A DNA stretch of 64,000 nucleotides from positions 310,001-374,000 of the forward strand of contig NZ_JAAZQJ010000002.1 of NCBI RefSeq assembly GCF_012275375.1, read 5' to 3'. The notes under the pieces were generated by a model. It ran no database searches. It was given only the letters and a program-made list of their open reading frames with translations, and had not been told where the DNA came from. How positions within the stretch are numbered: the first letter of the stretch is position 1; every line of letters begins with the position of its first letter. The stretch is from Dyella sp. SG609. GTDB taxonomy: Bacteria > Pseudomonadota > Gammaproteobacteria > Xanthomonadales > Rhodanobacteraceae. The position numbers and the translations under genes were made by a program. Positions 35,622 through 44,235 of this stretch are shown one piece after another.

Positions 35622-35656
35622 AATGCGAATAGGAAAACTGACGAATTACTCGCATT
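35622..35656. promoter_or_regulatory. Inverted repeat, candidate TetR operator
   Basis: AATGCGAATA and TACTCGCATT are an imperfect inverted repeat (9 of 10) with a 15-base spacer, centred between the divergent TetR and methyltransferase genes. The size is typical of TetR-family operators. Confidence 0.4.
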
Positions 35657-35700
35657 CTAATCCGGCCCCGCAATACCCACGCAAGTACCGGAGAAAACCC

Positions 35701-36354
35701 ATGAGCACCCTCACCACTGCCCCGCTTGCCCCGCTGCTGGACGACCTGTTCGCGCAGTCCCAGGCGAACAGCCCGAACTGGTCCGATTTCCCGCGCGAGG
35801 AACTGAACCGGCTGATGCACAGCAAGACCGAGTATCGCGATCTTTATGAACGCATGAAGGATTTGTGGCTTCCCGTGTCGCGCGAAACGGCGCAACTGCT
35901 CTACATGCTGGCGCGCAGCACCCGCGCGAAGACCATCGTCGAATTCGGCACCTCGTTCGGCATTTCCACCCTGCACATGGCCGCGGCCTTGCGCGACAAC
36001 GGCGGCGGCCGCCTGATCACCACCGAGTTCGAGCCGGCCAAGGTGGCGCGGGCGCGCGAGCACCTGAAGGCCGGCGGCGTGATCGACCTGGTGGAGATCC
36101 GCGAAGGCGACGCGCTGACGACGCTCCGCACCGGCCTGCCCGATGCGATCGACCTCGTGCTGCTCGATGGCGCCAAGGCGCTCTATCCGGACGTACTCGC
36201 CCTGCTGGAAAGCCGCCTGCGCCCCGGCGCCCTGGTGGTGGCGGACAACGCCGACTACAGCCCGGAATACCTGGAACGCGTGCGCGCCCCGGCCAGCGGG
36301 TACATGTCGGTGCCGTTCGCGGAAGACGTCGAGCTGTCGATGCGGCTCGGCTGA
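35701..36354 (+). CDS. SAM-dependent O-methyltransferase-like protein
   Basis: The product is 217 aa from ATG 35701, with CGGAG eight bases upstream. It has motif I TIVEFGTSFGISTLHMA, a post-I acidic residue in TTEFEPAKVARAREHL, and DLVLLDGAKALYPDVLALLESRLRPGALVVADNA, all matching the class I, COMT-like O-methyltransferase fold. The substrate is unknown. The divergent TetR gene suggests small-molecule induction. Confidence 0.87.
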   Translation: MSTLTTAPLAPLLDDLFAQSQANSPNWSDFPREELNRLMHSKTEYRDLYERMKDLWLPVSRETAQLLYMLARSTRAKTIVEFGTSFGISTLHMAAALRDNGGGRLITTEFEPAKVARAREHLKAGGVIDLVEIREGDALTTLRTGLPDAIDLVLLDGAKALYPDVLALLESRLRPGALVVADNADYSPEYLERVRAPASGYMSVPFAEDVELSMRLG

Positions 36355-36397
36355 TGGAGCACTGACCGGCCTTAGAACACGGCCGCGGAGGACAACC

Positions 36398-36634
36398 ATG
36401 AGCAACAGTCTGCTGCTGCATATCCTTGCTCTGGCGGAACAAGTCGAGCCCGACCGCGAGGCGATCTGGGAGTGGTTCTTCCGGACGCCCATTTCGCCTT
36501 ACGGCAGGACGGCTTATGAGCTGGGAACAGACGATCGTGGGGATATCGTCATTGCGTTCCTCGAGCGGGTGCTGGACGAAGCCGACAAGGTACCGACCGT
36601 CGATCACAGCCCCTATGGCGTCATCCCGGCGTAG
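36398..36634 (+). CDS. Small hypothetical protein ending in a dispersed repeat
   Basis: The product is 78 aa from ATG 36398, with GGAGGA upstream. WEWFFRTPISPYGRTAYELGTDDRGDIVIAFLERVLDEA faintly resembles the DUF2384 (Xre/MbcA/ParS) antitoxin end. The last codons and the stop (VIPA, TAG) lie inside the palindrome at 36619-36647, so the C-terminus was probably replaced by repeat insertion. No toxin gene is adjacent. Confidence 0.55.
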   Translation: MSNSLLLHILALAEQVEPDREAIWEWFFRTPISPYGRTAYELGTDDRGDIVIAFLERVLDEADKVPTVDHSPYGVIPA

Positions 36635-36647
36635 GCCGGGATCCAGT
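36619..36647 (-). repeat. GGATCCCGG/CCGGGAT dispersed palindrome
   Basis: A short palindrome (ATCCCGGC-GTAG-GCCGGGAT) also occurs inside or at the end of the large repeats near 12766-12791, 44137-44165 and 51490-51518. A degenerate copy follows at 36712-36740. It supplies the last codons of the preceding small gene. Confidence 0.65.
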
Positions 36648-36809
36648 GGCGTCAACGCGTGATGGACGCCAGAGCGATCTGCGCTTCGCTGAAACCAAAC
36701 GCTACCGCCGCTGGATCATGGCCTACCCCAGGATGACGCGCGGCGCACCTATCTCACCGACCGGCTCGAAGCAGCATACCGGGCCGCCGACCCAACGCCC
36801 GGAACACCC

Positions 36810-38000
36810 ATGACTTCCACTCCCGCACGCGACCCCGCACAGGGCCGCCTCCTTCTGCTGACCGCCATTCTGTTTATTTCCTACCTGTGCATCGGCATCG
36901 CCCTGCCCATCGTGCCGGTCTACGTCACCACCCGGCTGCAACTCGGCAATGCCTGGGCCGGCCTCGGCATCGGCATTGCGTTTCTCGCCACCATCGCCAC
37001 GCGCGGCTATGCCGGCGGCATCTCGGATCGCCGTGGCGCCAAGCTCGCGGTGGGACGCGGCCTGGCCTTCTATATGGCTGGCGCGCTGGTTTCGCTGATC
37101 GCCGACGTTTCCTTGCCGTCGGCATGGATCGCCTATGCAGGCCTGCTCGCGGGGCGCTTGCTGGTCGGGCTCGGCGAAAGTCTGGTCGGCGTCGGCATCG
37201 TGGCCTGGGGCATCGGCATCGCCGGCCCTGCCCGCTCCGGCCGCGTGCTCGCCCTGATCGGCGCGGCCATCTACGGCGCGCTGGCGGTGGGCGGGCCCAT
37301 CGGCGTGGCGCTGCTCGGCCGTATCGGCTTTGCCGGCGCGATGGCGATCAGCGCCGTGCTGCCATGCCTGGGATTGCTGGCCATCGCCTTTATCGACGGC
37401 GTACCGGCGCATCCGGATACCAGCCGCCCTTCGTTCCTCAGCGTGATGAGCCGGATCTGGCTGCACGGCTCCATCGTCTGCCTGCAAGGCATCGGCTTTG
37501 CCGCGATCGGCGCATTTTTCACGCTGTACTTCCTCGACCGGCAATGGAGCTATGCGGGACTCGGACTGACCGCCTTCGGCACCGGCTTCGTGCTGATGCG
37601 CGTGTGCTTCGGCCATCTGCCGGACCGCATGGGCGGCCTGCGCGTGGCGATCGGCTCGCTGGCCATCGAAGCCGTCGGGCAGGTGCTGATCTGGGGCGCG
37701 CACGATCCCGCGCTCGCCTTTGCCGGCGCCTTCCTTACCGGACTGGGCTGCTCGATGATCTTTCCGGCGATGGGGCGCGAAGTGGTGCAGCTGGTGGAAC
37801 CTCATCTGCGCGGCACGGCCCTGGGCGGTTTTGCGGCATTCCAGGATGCCGCTTACGGCCTCACCGGCCCGTTGGCCGGATTACTGGCCGACCGGGCGGG
37901 ATACGGCAGCGTGTTCCTGATCGGCGGCGTGGCGGCAGGCATCGGCTTGCTGATCGCGGCAAGTCTCCGCCACGCACGTGCCGTCGCGCTGGAAAGATGA
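36810..38000 (+). CDS. Major facilitator superfamily transporter
   Basis: The product is 396 aa with 12 membrane helices. The loop 2-3 motif (GGISDRRGAKLAVGRGLAFYMAGA) and the repeated loop 8-9 motif (GHLPDRMGGLRVAIGS) mark an MFS drug/sugar efflux-type carrier (YhhS/AraJ-like). The substrate is unknown. It stands alone downstream of the repeat-ended small gene. Confidence 0.9.
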   Translation: MTSTPARDPAQGRLLLLTAILFISYLCIGIALPIVPVYVTTRLQLGNAWAGLGIGIAFLATIATRGYAGGISDRRGAKLAVGRGLAFYMAGALVSLIADVSLPSAWIAYAGLLAGRLLVGLGESLVGVGIVAWGIGIAGPARSGRVLALIGAAIYGALAVGGPIGVALLGRIGFAGAMAISAVLPCLGLLAIAFIDGVPAHPDTSRPSFLSVMSRIWLHGSIVCLQGIGFAAIGAFFTLYFLDRQWSYAGLGLTAFGTGFVLMRVCFGHLPDRMGGLRVAIGSLAIEAVGQVLIWGAHDPALAFAGAFLTGLGCSMIFPAMGREVVQLVEPHLRGTALGGFAAFQDAAYGLTGPLAGLLADRAGYGSVFLIGGVAAGIGLLIAASLRHARAVALER

Positions 38001-38099
38001 CAAAAGCCACCACGGCGCGCTGGCCATTCGGTCGATACCGGATGCTGCCTGCAGCGGGCTAGCATCGGTGCGTTTCGCGCCACGCCAAGGAGTGCACCG

Positions 38100-38825
38100 A
38101 TGCCACGAAACCTCCGCCTCGCCGCCCTCGCCCTCGCGGCGCTCGCCGCCACGCCATGCGTGGCGCAGCACGACCACCGCTCCATGGTGCCGAACGGCTG
38201 CCAGCCGCTGGGCACGCACAAGGTGGGTGATACCGGTTGCTATATCGTCGCGCAGGAGTCGATGGCCGATCCTCCGGCCGGGCCGCTGTACTGGCATCTC
38301 GATACCTTCGCCGATGCCAGGGCGGCGCGCACGGCGCGCGGCAGGAACGGCAGCGTGATCGAAGCCTTCGGGCAGGTGTGGCTGCTGACCATCGCCGAAG
38401 AAAGCTGGCGCCCGGAAGGCGGCCGGCACGTCGCCACGATCGGCCCGTTCACGCCGCCGACCGACGGCGTGCAGACGGCGACTTATATGGTCGCCACCAC
38501 CGACGCCACCATGGATTCACTGCCGCATAGCCATCCCGGCCCGGAAGTCTTCTATGTCGTCGAAGGCGCGCAATGCCTGGAAACGCCGGATGGCACGCAG
38601 ACCCTGCAGGCGGGCGAAGGCAGCGCCGTCGCCGCCGGCGTGCCGATGAAACTCTATGGCGCGGGAGATACGACGCGCCGCGCACTGGTGCTGGTGCTGC
38701 ACGACGCCGCGCAGCCCGCGGTCATGCGCAATCCGCCGTGGAAACCCAAGGATCTGTGCCTGGCGCAGGGCGGAAAAACGCCGGGCGGCGCGATCAGCCA
38801 ACCGGAATATCAATCCGCTCGATGA
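38100..38825 (+). CDS. Exported cupin-domain protein
   Basis: The product is 241 aa. A signal peptide (ALAALAATPCVAQ) is followed by a mature domain with a cupin core near 140-190 (LPHSHPGPEVFYVVEGAQCLETPDGTQTLQAGEGSAVAAGVPMKLYGAG) including the metal-ligand pattern H-x-H...E. The enzymatic role is unknown. Its 3' end overlaps the convergent membrane protein gene by 32 bases. Confidence 0.85.
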   Translation: MPRNLRLAALALAALAATPCVAQHDHRSMVPNGCQPLGTHKVGDTGCYIVAQESMADPPAGPLYWHLDTFADARAARTARGRNGSVIEAFGQVWLLTIAEESWRPEGGRHVATIGPFTPPTDGVQTATYMVATTDATMDSLPHSHPGPEVFYVVEGAQCLETPDGTQTLQAGEGSAVAAGVPMKLYGAGDTTRRALVLVLHDAAQPAVMRNPPWKPKDLCLAQGGKTPGGAISQPEYQSAR

Positions 38826-39528
38826 ATTTCCGCCGCGGAAACCATTTCACGCCCGCATCGCGCAGCTTCGTGGCCAGCTTGGGCATGGCCTCCAGCGTGG
38901 CGGGAATGGACTGGTAGACGTTGGTCGCCGCGGTTTCCCAGCGCGCGAAATGCATGTCGCCAAGCGCCTGCTTGAACTGCTCCATGGTGATCGGCTTGCC
39001 CATGATGCCGGCGCGGGCCGCCATGGGATGCACGATCTCGAACAGCAGGTCGTTGCGGATATTGAGATGCAGAATGCAATCGTCGTAGCGGCGCTGCACG
39101 GCTTCCACCTGCACGATCAGGTGGGCATCGCCGCGCTCCACCAGAAAAGTCAGGTCTTCCGCGCGCTGGCGCGCATGGCTGCTGGGCGGGTTGGGAAACG
39201 CGCGCAGGTTGGAGATCTGGTGCCAGGTGTCCTTGCCCTTGGTCAGCTCGGCCTGCACGGTGGAGAGGTAATGCGCCTGCGATACCAGCACCAGGATGGC
39301 GCGGTTGATCGCGCCGGCGCGCAGCTCCTCGCGCCGCATGGCTTCGTTGATGCCCTGGTATTTGAAGGCGAGGATCGCGCCGAGCAGCGTGCCCACGAAG
39401 GGGAACGTCCAGGTCGCCAGGTCCTTGGGCGCGACGGCTTCCGTGTAGAACGCCACGGCCACCAGCAGCCCTACGAACAGCAAGGCAAGCAGCGCGAGCA
39501 GCCCACCACCTACGCCAGACAGTCTCAT
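38794..39528 (-). CDS. Hypothetical protein with two N-terminal membrane helices
   Basis: The product is 244 aa. Hydrophobic helices at about 8-28 and 38-56 are followed by a long, mostly helical cytoplasmic domain without a recognised motif. It overlaps the convergent cupin gene at its end. No family is identified. Confidence 0.75.
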   Translation of the reverse strand: MRLSGVGGGLLALLALLFVGLLVAVAFYTEAVAPKDLATWTFPFVGTLLGAILAFKYQGINEAMRREELRAGAINRAILVLVSQAHYLSTVQAELTKGKDTWHQISNLRAFPNPPSSHARQRAEDLTFLVERGDAHLIVQVEAVQRRYDDCILHLNIRNDLLFEIVHPMAARAGIMGKPITMEQFKQALGDMHFARWETAATNVYQSIPATLEAMPKLATKLRDAGVKWFPRRKFIERIDIPVG

Positions 39529-39663
39529 GGGATCACCCTTCGGTCACCAGTCCGGTCCCCCTGGTCGATCGACGATGTTCGCACAGCATAGTGTGAAGGC
39601 GCCGGCGGGCCGGCCCTCGACGGCAGCCGAAGGGGGTTGCCGTTCAGCCAATCGGCGTTGCGC

Positions 39664-40152
39664 TTATTTGCCGCCGTTCTCGATGCTGTGGTGGTCGTAG
39701 CTGACCACGCGCGTCAGCTGCCACTGGCCGTTCTGGTAGCGCCAGATATGGAGGAACTTGCCCTCGCCCTGGCAGGTCTTGCCGCCGATCTGGCAGAAGC
39801 GGTGCGTGCCCGTTTCGATCGCGCCGTAATCCTTGATCGGATACACCTCCAGCGTGCCGACCAGCTCGCGCCGCACCTTGTGGCAGATATTGCGGCGGGT
39901 GGCTTCGACCACCGGTTCGCGGCCGAGCATCAGGCCGCCGTTGTCGTGATAGAACTCGATGTCGGCGCTGAAGAAATCGCCGAAGGTCTTCAGGTCGCAG
40001 CTGTTGTAGGCATCGAAGACTTTTTTATCGAGCTCGTTGACGGTGCGCACCAGCGCATCGCCTTGCGGAATGGCGGCGGGCGTCGCGGCATGGACAACGC
40101 CGCCAACGAACAGCGGGACCAGCCAAAGGGCAAGACGGCGCATATCGAACAT
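39664..40152 (-). CDS. Exported NTF2/SnoaL-like (DUF4440-type) protein
   Basis: The product is 162 aa from ATG 40152, with GGAG seven bases upstream. A signal peptide is followed by an NTF2-like domain (LDKKVFDAYNSCDLKTFGDFFSADIEFYHDNGGLMLGREPVVEATRRNIC...). This family is diverse (isomerases, binding proteins). Four cysteines in the mature part suggest disulfides, consistent with a periplasmic location. Confidence 0.85.
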   Translation of the reverse strand: MFDMRRLALWLVPLFVGGVVHAATPAAIPQGDALVRTVNELDKKVFDAYNSCDLKTFGDFFSADIEFYHDNGGLMLGREPVVEATRRNICHKVRRELVGTLEVYPIKDYGAIETGTHRFCQIGGKTCQGEGKFLHIWRYQNGQWQLTRVVSYDHHSIENGGK

Positions 40153-40233
40153 GGAACGCTCCTGGTCGGCGGTTGACCCCTGAAGCCTAAGCCTTGGAGG
40201 CCTTCCGCACAGCATGCCTGATGGCATCCCGCT

Positions 40234-41070
40234 TCAGCCCTGCAGTTCGGCCAGCCGGCGGCGCAGCTCCTCGTTCTCCGCGGTCAGCTCGGCCACGCGC
40301 TGCCGCAGCATCAGCAGCTCCTCGCGCTCGTCCATTTCCGCGGACCCGGCGGCGGCCTCGCCTTCTTCCTGCTCTTTTTTGCGCGGCTTGCGCTTCGACT
40401 CGCGCGCCCGCTTGGCCGCCTCCTTCAATTCCTTTCCGCCCGCCTCGGCCGCCGCGCGCTGTTCTTCGGCGGGAAGGCTGGCCACGGCGGCGGCGGCATG
40501 GATCGACAGCACGCCGGACTTCACCGCGGCCACCACTTCCTCGGTGGCCTGCTTCTGGATCTTCTCGATCAGGCCGACCTGGCTGTGGCTGAGGCGCGCC
40601 TCGCGGGCGAGGTCTTCGCGGCTGGGTACCGGCTCGGGCGACGCAACCGGCGTTTCCGCGGCCGCCGCTTCGGCGGGTGCTTCCGGCGCGGCATGGACCT
40701 CGAAAGGCGGCGTTTCGTCTTCGGCTTCCTTTACCCGCCCGCGCCGCGCCGCCAGGATCTCGCGCTTGCGCAGCGCCAGCACGCCGCGCTGGAACGGCGA
40801 CACGCTGCGCCGGCCCAGGTGCTGCTCGATCATCCACAGGTGCACGTCTTCCATCGACTGGAAGCGCGTGTTCTGGATGGTCTGGAACGGCAGGCCGTGC
40901 TTGCGGCAGACGCTGTAGCGGTGATGGCCATCGACCAGGGTGTCGCCCCACAGCACCAGCGCGTCGCGGCAACCCTCGGCCAGGATGCTGCGCTCCAGCG
41001 CCTCGTACTCGTCGGGCGTCATGGGATCGATATAGGCCTTGAGTTCCTCGTTGACGACCAGGTCCGCCAT
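40234..41070 (-). CDS. Solo ParB-like nuclease-fold protein with C-terminal coiled coil
   Basis: The product is 278 aa from ATG 41070. The ParB/sulfiredoxin-fold domain (about 8-95) has VDGHHRYSVC. A helix-turn-helix-like segment is near 165 (LAREARLSHSQVGLIEKI). An acidic Pro/Ala-rich linker separates them, and a Lys/Glu-rich leucine-zipper coiled coil forms the C-terminus (EELLMLRQRVAELTAENEELRRRLAEL). There is no parA beside it and no origin, so it is not a partition locus. It may be a DNA-binding or CTP-switch regulator. Confidence 0.8.
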   Translation of the reverse strand: MADLVVNEELKAYIDPMTPDEYEALERSILAEGCRDALVLWGDTLVDGHHRYSVCRKHGLPFQTIQNTRFQSMEDVHLWMIEQHLGRRSVSPFQRGVLALRKREILAARRGRVKEAEDETPPFEVHAAPEAPAEAAAAETPVASPEPVPSREDLAREARLSHSQVGLIEKIQKQATEEVVAAVKSGVLSIHAAAAVASLPAEEQRAAAEAGGKELKEAAKRARESKRKPRKKEQEEGEAAAGSAEMDEREELLMLRQRVAELTAENEELRRRLAELQG

Positions 41071-41279
41071 CGCTTGTCTTCCGGAAGGGCAAAGGGTGCG
41101 CATTGTAGAGAGGCCGAGGCGCCGGCGCTGCCTTGACGCGGAGCGGCATTTGTCCTCCGCTTCCGCCGACCGGGCGCACGTGGCGGCGGCCGGCTTCCAG
41201 GCCATGGCCGCGCCGCGCTATCGTGCAGGGCGCGGTACCCTCGATATCCCCACGACACGCTCATCCGGGAAGCCAGCCC

Positions 41280-43253
41280 ATGGCCAGCAACCACCCGCAC
41301 CTCTCCGCGCCCAGCCGCGAGCAGGCCCTGCACGCGCTGTACGAGGCGGCGGAGCTCGAACACTGCCTGATGTGCACCTATCTGTACGCCGCCTTCTCGC
41401 TGAAGACCTCGGTGGACGAAGGACTGACGCCGGCGCAGCTGGAAGCGGTGATGCGCTGGCGGCGCGCCATCCTGCAGGTGGCGACGGAAGAAATGGGTCA
41501 CCTGGTGGCGGTGTGGAACATCACCGTCGCGCTGGGCGGCGCGCCGCGCATCGGCCGCTTCAACTTTCCGCTGGACCCCGGCATCTTGCCGGCCGGCGTG
41601 GTGGTGAAGCTGGCGCCGTTCAACCTGGCCACGCTGCAGCATTTCATTTACCTGGAACGCCCCGCCGGTTCGGACGAACCAGATGGCGAGGGCTTCACCT
41701 CGGACCGCAGCTTCGTGCGCGGCGCCGACGGCCCGCGCCTCACGCCGATGGGCGTGGACTACGACACCGTGGGCCAGTTCTACGAAAAACTCGGCGAAGG
41801 CCTGCGCCGCATGGTCGACATCTATGGCGAAGCCGGCGCGCTGTGCGGCACGCCGGAGCTGCAGCTGACCGACGCGGACGCCAACCTGCCCGGCTGCAAG
41901 CGCGTGATCTGCCTGAAGACGGCGCTGGCCGCGTTCGATGCCATCGTCACCCAGGGCGAAGGCGCGCTGGAAAACGTCGAAGACTCGCACTACCGGAAGT
42001 TCGCCGCGATCCGCACGGAATACCAGGCGCTGCTGGCGGAGGATCCCCTGTTCACTCCCGCCTTCCCCGCCGCCACCAATCCGGTGATGCGCCGGCCGCC
42101 GCGTCCCGAGGGCCGCGTGTGGATCGAGGATGCGCGCGCGATTGCCACGGTCGACCTGGCCAATGCCGCGTATGGCCTGATGCTGCGATTGCTCGGTTAC
42201 GCGTATGCGGTGCCGTCGCCGGATCCGGACAAGGCTCTGTCGGTGGACCTGGCCGTGGGCCTGATGCGGGCGATCGCGCCGCTGGCCGAACGCGCGGCGC
42301 GTTTGCCGGCGGGGCCGTCGAATCCGCAGTGCCATGCGGGGCTGTCGTTTATCGCGCTGCGTGATGCGTCGGCGTTTCCGCCCGGGCCGGGCGCGCGGCG
42401 GTTCTTCGTCGAGCGGCTGCAGCAGTTGACGGAAGCGGCGCTGCGCTTGAACGAGCAAGGCGATGCGCGTACGGCGGCGGCGGCGACCTTGCTGCAGCGG
42501 CTGGCGCAGAGCGCGACGCAGGGTTTCGAGCTGGATCGTGCGGCAAGCACCGCGGGCGCACCGGTGGCTGCCGTCGCCGCACCGCCCGCTCCGTCCACGC
42601 CGCCGACCGTCGAAGACGGCATCGAACGCGTCGAGGGCGAGAAGCTGACGCTGCTGTTCGAAACCAGGCGCTGCATCCATGCCCGCTTCTGCGTCACCGG
42701 CGCGCCCACCGTGTTCCTTGCCAATGTGCAGGGGCCATGGATCCATCCGGACACCATGGACGTGGAACGCCTCGCCGACATCGCCCACGCCTGCCCTTCC
42801 GGCGCGATCCAGTACCGCCGCCGCGATGGCCGTCCCGACGAAACCGCGCCACCGGTGAATCTGGCCGGCACGCGCGAAGCCGGCCCGTATGCATTCCGCG
42901 GCGAGCTGTATCTGAACGGTGTGCCGGCCGGTTATCGCGCCACGCTATGCCGTTGCGGCGCGTCGAAGAACAAGCCGTTCTGCGATGGCTCGCATCACGA
43001 CGCAGGCTTCACGGCCAGCGGCGAACCGCCGACCGGCAAGGCCACCGACATGCTGGCGTTGCGCAACGGGCCGCTGCATGTGGAGCCGCAGCCGAACGGG
43101 CCGTTGAAGGTGCGGGGGAACCTGGAGATCGTCAGCGGCACCGGGCGGATGGTGGCGCGGGTGACCAGCGCGTTTCTGTGCCGGTGCGGCGGGAGCAAGA
43201 ACAAGCCGTTTTGCGATGGGACGCATGCGACTATCGGGTTTGTGGCGGATTAG
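41280..43253 (+). CDS. Ferritin-like (VioB type) + Fer4_19 + double CDGSH fusion protein
   Basis: The product is 657 aa. Residues about 10-260 are a ferritin-like domain (AAELEHCLMCTYLYA and ATEEMGHLVAVWN carry the Glu/His di-iron ligands) as in VioB and related iminophenylpyruvate dimer synthases. A Fer4_19-type [4Fe-4S] domain (about 460-520, C-x-H-x3-C...ACPSGAIQY) follows. Two CDGSH iron-sulfur domains (CRCGASKNKPFCDGSH near 560 and CRCGGSKNKPFCDGTH near 640) complete the protein. ATG 41280 is in the conserved N-terminal position. It is a predicted redox or iron/sulfur-linked oxidase; the substrate is unknown. Confidence 0.88.
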   Translation: MASNHPHLSAPSREQALHALYEAAELEHCLMCTYLYAAFSLKTSVDEGLTPAQLEAVMRWRRAILQVATEEMGHLVAVWNITVALGGAPRIGRFNFPLDPGILPAGVVVKLAPFNLATLQHFIYLERPAGSDEPDGEGFTSDRSFVRGADGPRLTPMGVDYDTVGQFYEKLGEGLRRMVDIYGEAGALCGTPELQLTDADANLPGCKRVICLKTALAAFDAIVTQGEGALENVEDSHYRKFAAIRTEYQALLAEDPLFTPAFPAATNPVMRRPPRPEGRVWIEDARAIATVDLANAAYGLMLRLLGYAYAVPSPDPDKALSVDLAVGLMRAIAPLAERAARLPAGPSNPQCHAGLSFIALRDASAFPPGPGARRFFVERLQQLTEAALRLNEQGDARTAAAATLLQRLAQSATQGFELDRAASTAGAPVAAVAAPPAPSTPPTVEDGIERVEGEKLTLLFETRRCIHARFCVTGAPTVFLANVQGPWIHPDTMDVERLADIAHACPSGAIQYRRRDGRPDETAPPVNLAGTREAGPYAFRGELYLNGVPAGYRATLCRCGASKNKPFCDGSHHDAGFTASGEPPTGKATDMLALRNGPLHVEPQPNGPLKVRGNLEIVSGTGRMVARVTSAFLCRCGGSKNKPFCDGTHATIGFVAD

Positions 43254-43274
43254 TGGGGCACGCCCCAACTTTCA

Positions 43275-43650
43275 CATTATCGCCTGGTTTTCGCGGTGAC
43301 GCGAACTGGCCGCTTATGCAGCGGGCATTCCGGACGCCTGCCGGCGCCCGGGTCACTTTCTCTTTGCTGGCTCAAAGAGAAAGTAACCAAAGAGAAATAG
43401 CCTCAAGTCAAAGGCTCGCGACGCGACTAGAAGGAGCAGTGGGCGTCTGCGGTAGCCTGATTAACCTGGGTCTACACGAAACGGCAGTGCGTTTACGTAG
43501 CGGGTGCTTCAACGTGCCGTTGCCGAGAGGATGTTCAAGAACTGAGGCCAGCTTGAGCGGTGCGTTTTGCCTCAGCTTCTCAGGTCGAATCCTTCTCCCT
43601 CCGGGAGAAGGTGGCGGCAGCCGGATGAGGGTTCGGGCAGAGCGCAGCGT
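43275..43650 (-). repeat. Dispersed three-hairpin repeat, copy B (inverted)
   Basis: This is an inverted copy of the elements at 12405-12790 and 43778-44165. The 15-bp stem lies at 43352-43366 and 43373-43387. Its far end carries a CCTTCTCCC/GGGAGAAGG hairpin in place of the CTCTCCCC/GGGGAGAG hairpin of the other copies. With copy C it flanks the REP pair at 43670-43759, making a near-900-base inverted structure. No coding signal is seen between 43254 and 44235. Confidence 0.75.
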
Positions 43651-43669
43651 TACGCCCCGCCACGCCCGC

Positions 43670-43759
43670 GTAGGTTGGGGTGAGCGTAGCGAACCCCAAC
43701 GTGGCGAGGCGCGTGAAGGTGCCTGTGTTGGGGTTCGCCTGCGGCTCACCCCAACCTAC
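43670..43759. repeat. Second inverted pair of GTAG-headed REP palindromes
   Basis: Inverted repeats 43670-43700 and 43727-43759 contain GTAG then GTTGGGGT...ACCCCAAC, as at 4575-4674. The left loop (GAGCGTAGCGA) differs from the right and from the first pair, while the stems are conserved. Confidence 0.78.
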
Positions 43760-43777
43760 GTCACGGCAAGATTTGAC

Positions 43778-44165
43778 GTTGCGCTCCGCCCGGCCCCTCA
43801 CCCTGCCCTCTCCCCGGAGGGGAGAGGGGTGGCATCGTGAGGTAGGCAGGAACGAAGAGCCAAAGCTGGCCCCGGTTCTTGAACGACCTCTCGGCCACGG
43901 CACGTTGAAGCACCCGCTACGTAAACGCACTGCCGTTTCGTGTAGACCCAGGTTAATCAGGCTACCGCAGACGCCCACTGCTCCTTCTAGTCGCGTCGCG
44001 AGCCTTGGCTCTTAGGCCATTCTCTCTTTGGTTACTTTCTCTTTGGGCCAGCAAAGAGAAAGTGACCCGGGCGCCGGCAGGCGCACGGAATGCCCGCTGC
44101 ATAAGCGGCCAAATCGCGACAACCACACCTAGTCGCTACTGGATCCCGGCCTACGCCGAAATGAC
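43778..44165 (+). repeat. Dispersed three-hairpin repeat, copy C
   Basis: This copy is colinear with copy A. The 15-bp stem is at 44031-44045/44052-44066. The GGCA-loop hairpin follows directly, then CCGCT/AGCGG. It ends in the GGATCCCGG palindrome just before the gyrA terminator. Confidence 0.8.
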
Positions 44166-44168
44166 GAG

Positions 44169-44202
44169 CAAAAAAATCCCCCGCCGCGGTGCGGCGAGGG
44201 AT
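44169..44202 (-). terminator. Intrinsic terminator of gyrA
   Basis: On the minus strand ATCCCTCGCCGC and GCGGCGGGGGAT form a 12-bp stem (one G-U pair) with loop ACC, followed by a run of T. It lies 34 bases after the gyrA stop. Confidence 0.85.
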
Positions 44203-44235
44203 CTCATCAATCAGCGCTGAGCAATCAGCCGCCGA

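Noticed and set aside
40234..41070. Plasmid partition locus or chromosomal origin
   Set aside because: There is no parA, no DnaA-box cluster and no replication gene nearby.
44005..44220. Small frame with ASKEKVTRAPAGARNAR
   Set aside because: Same reason: it is an in-repeat frame over the 15-bp hairpin.
43254..44235. CRISPR array, from the repetitive appearance
   Set aside because: There are no regularly spaced direct repeats with unique spacers; the repeats are long, inverted and palindromic.
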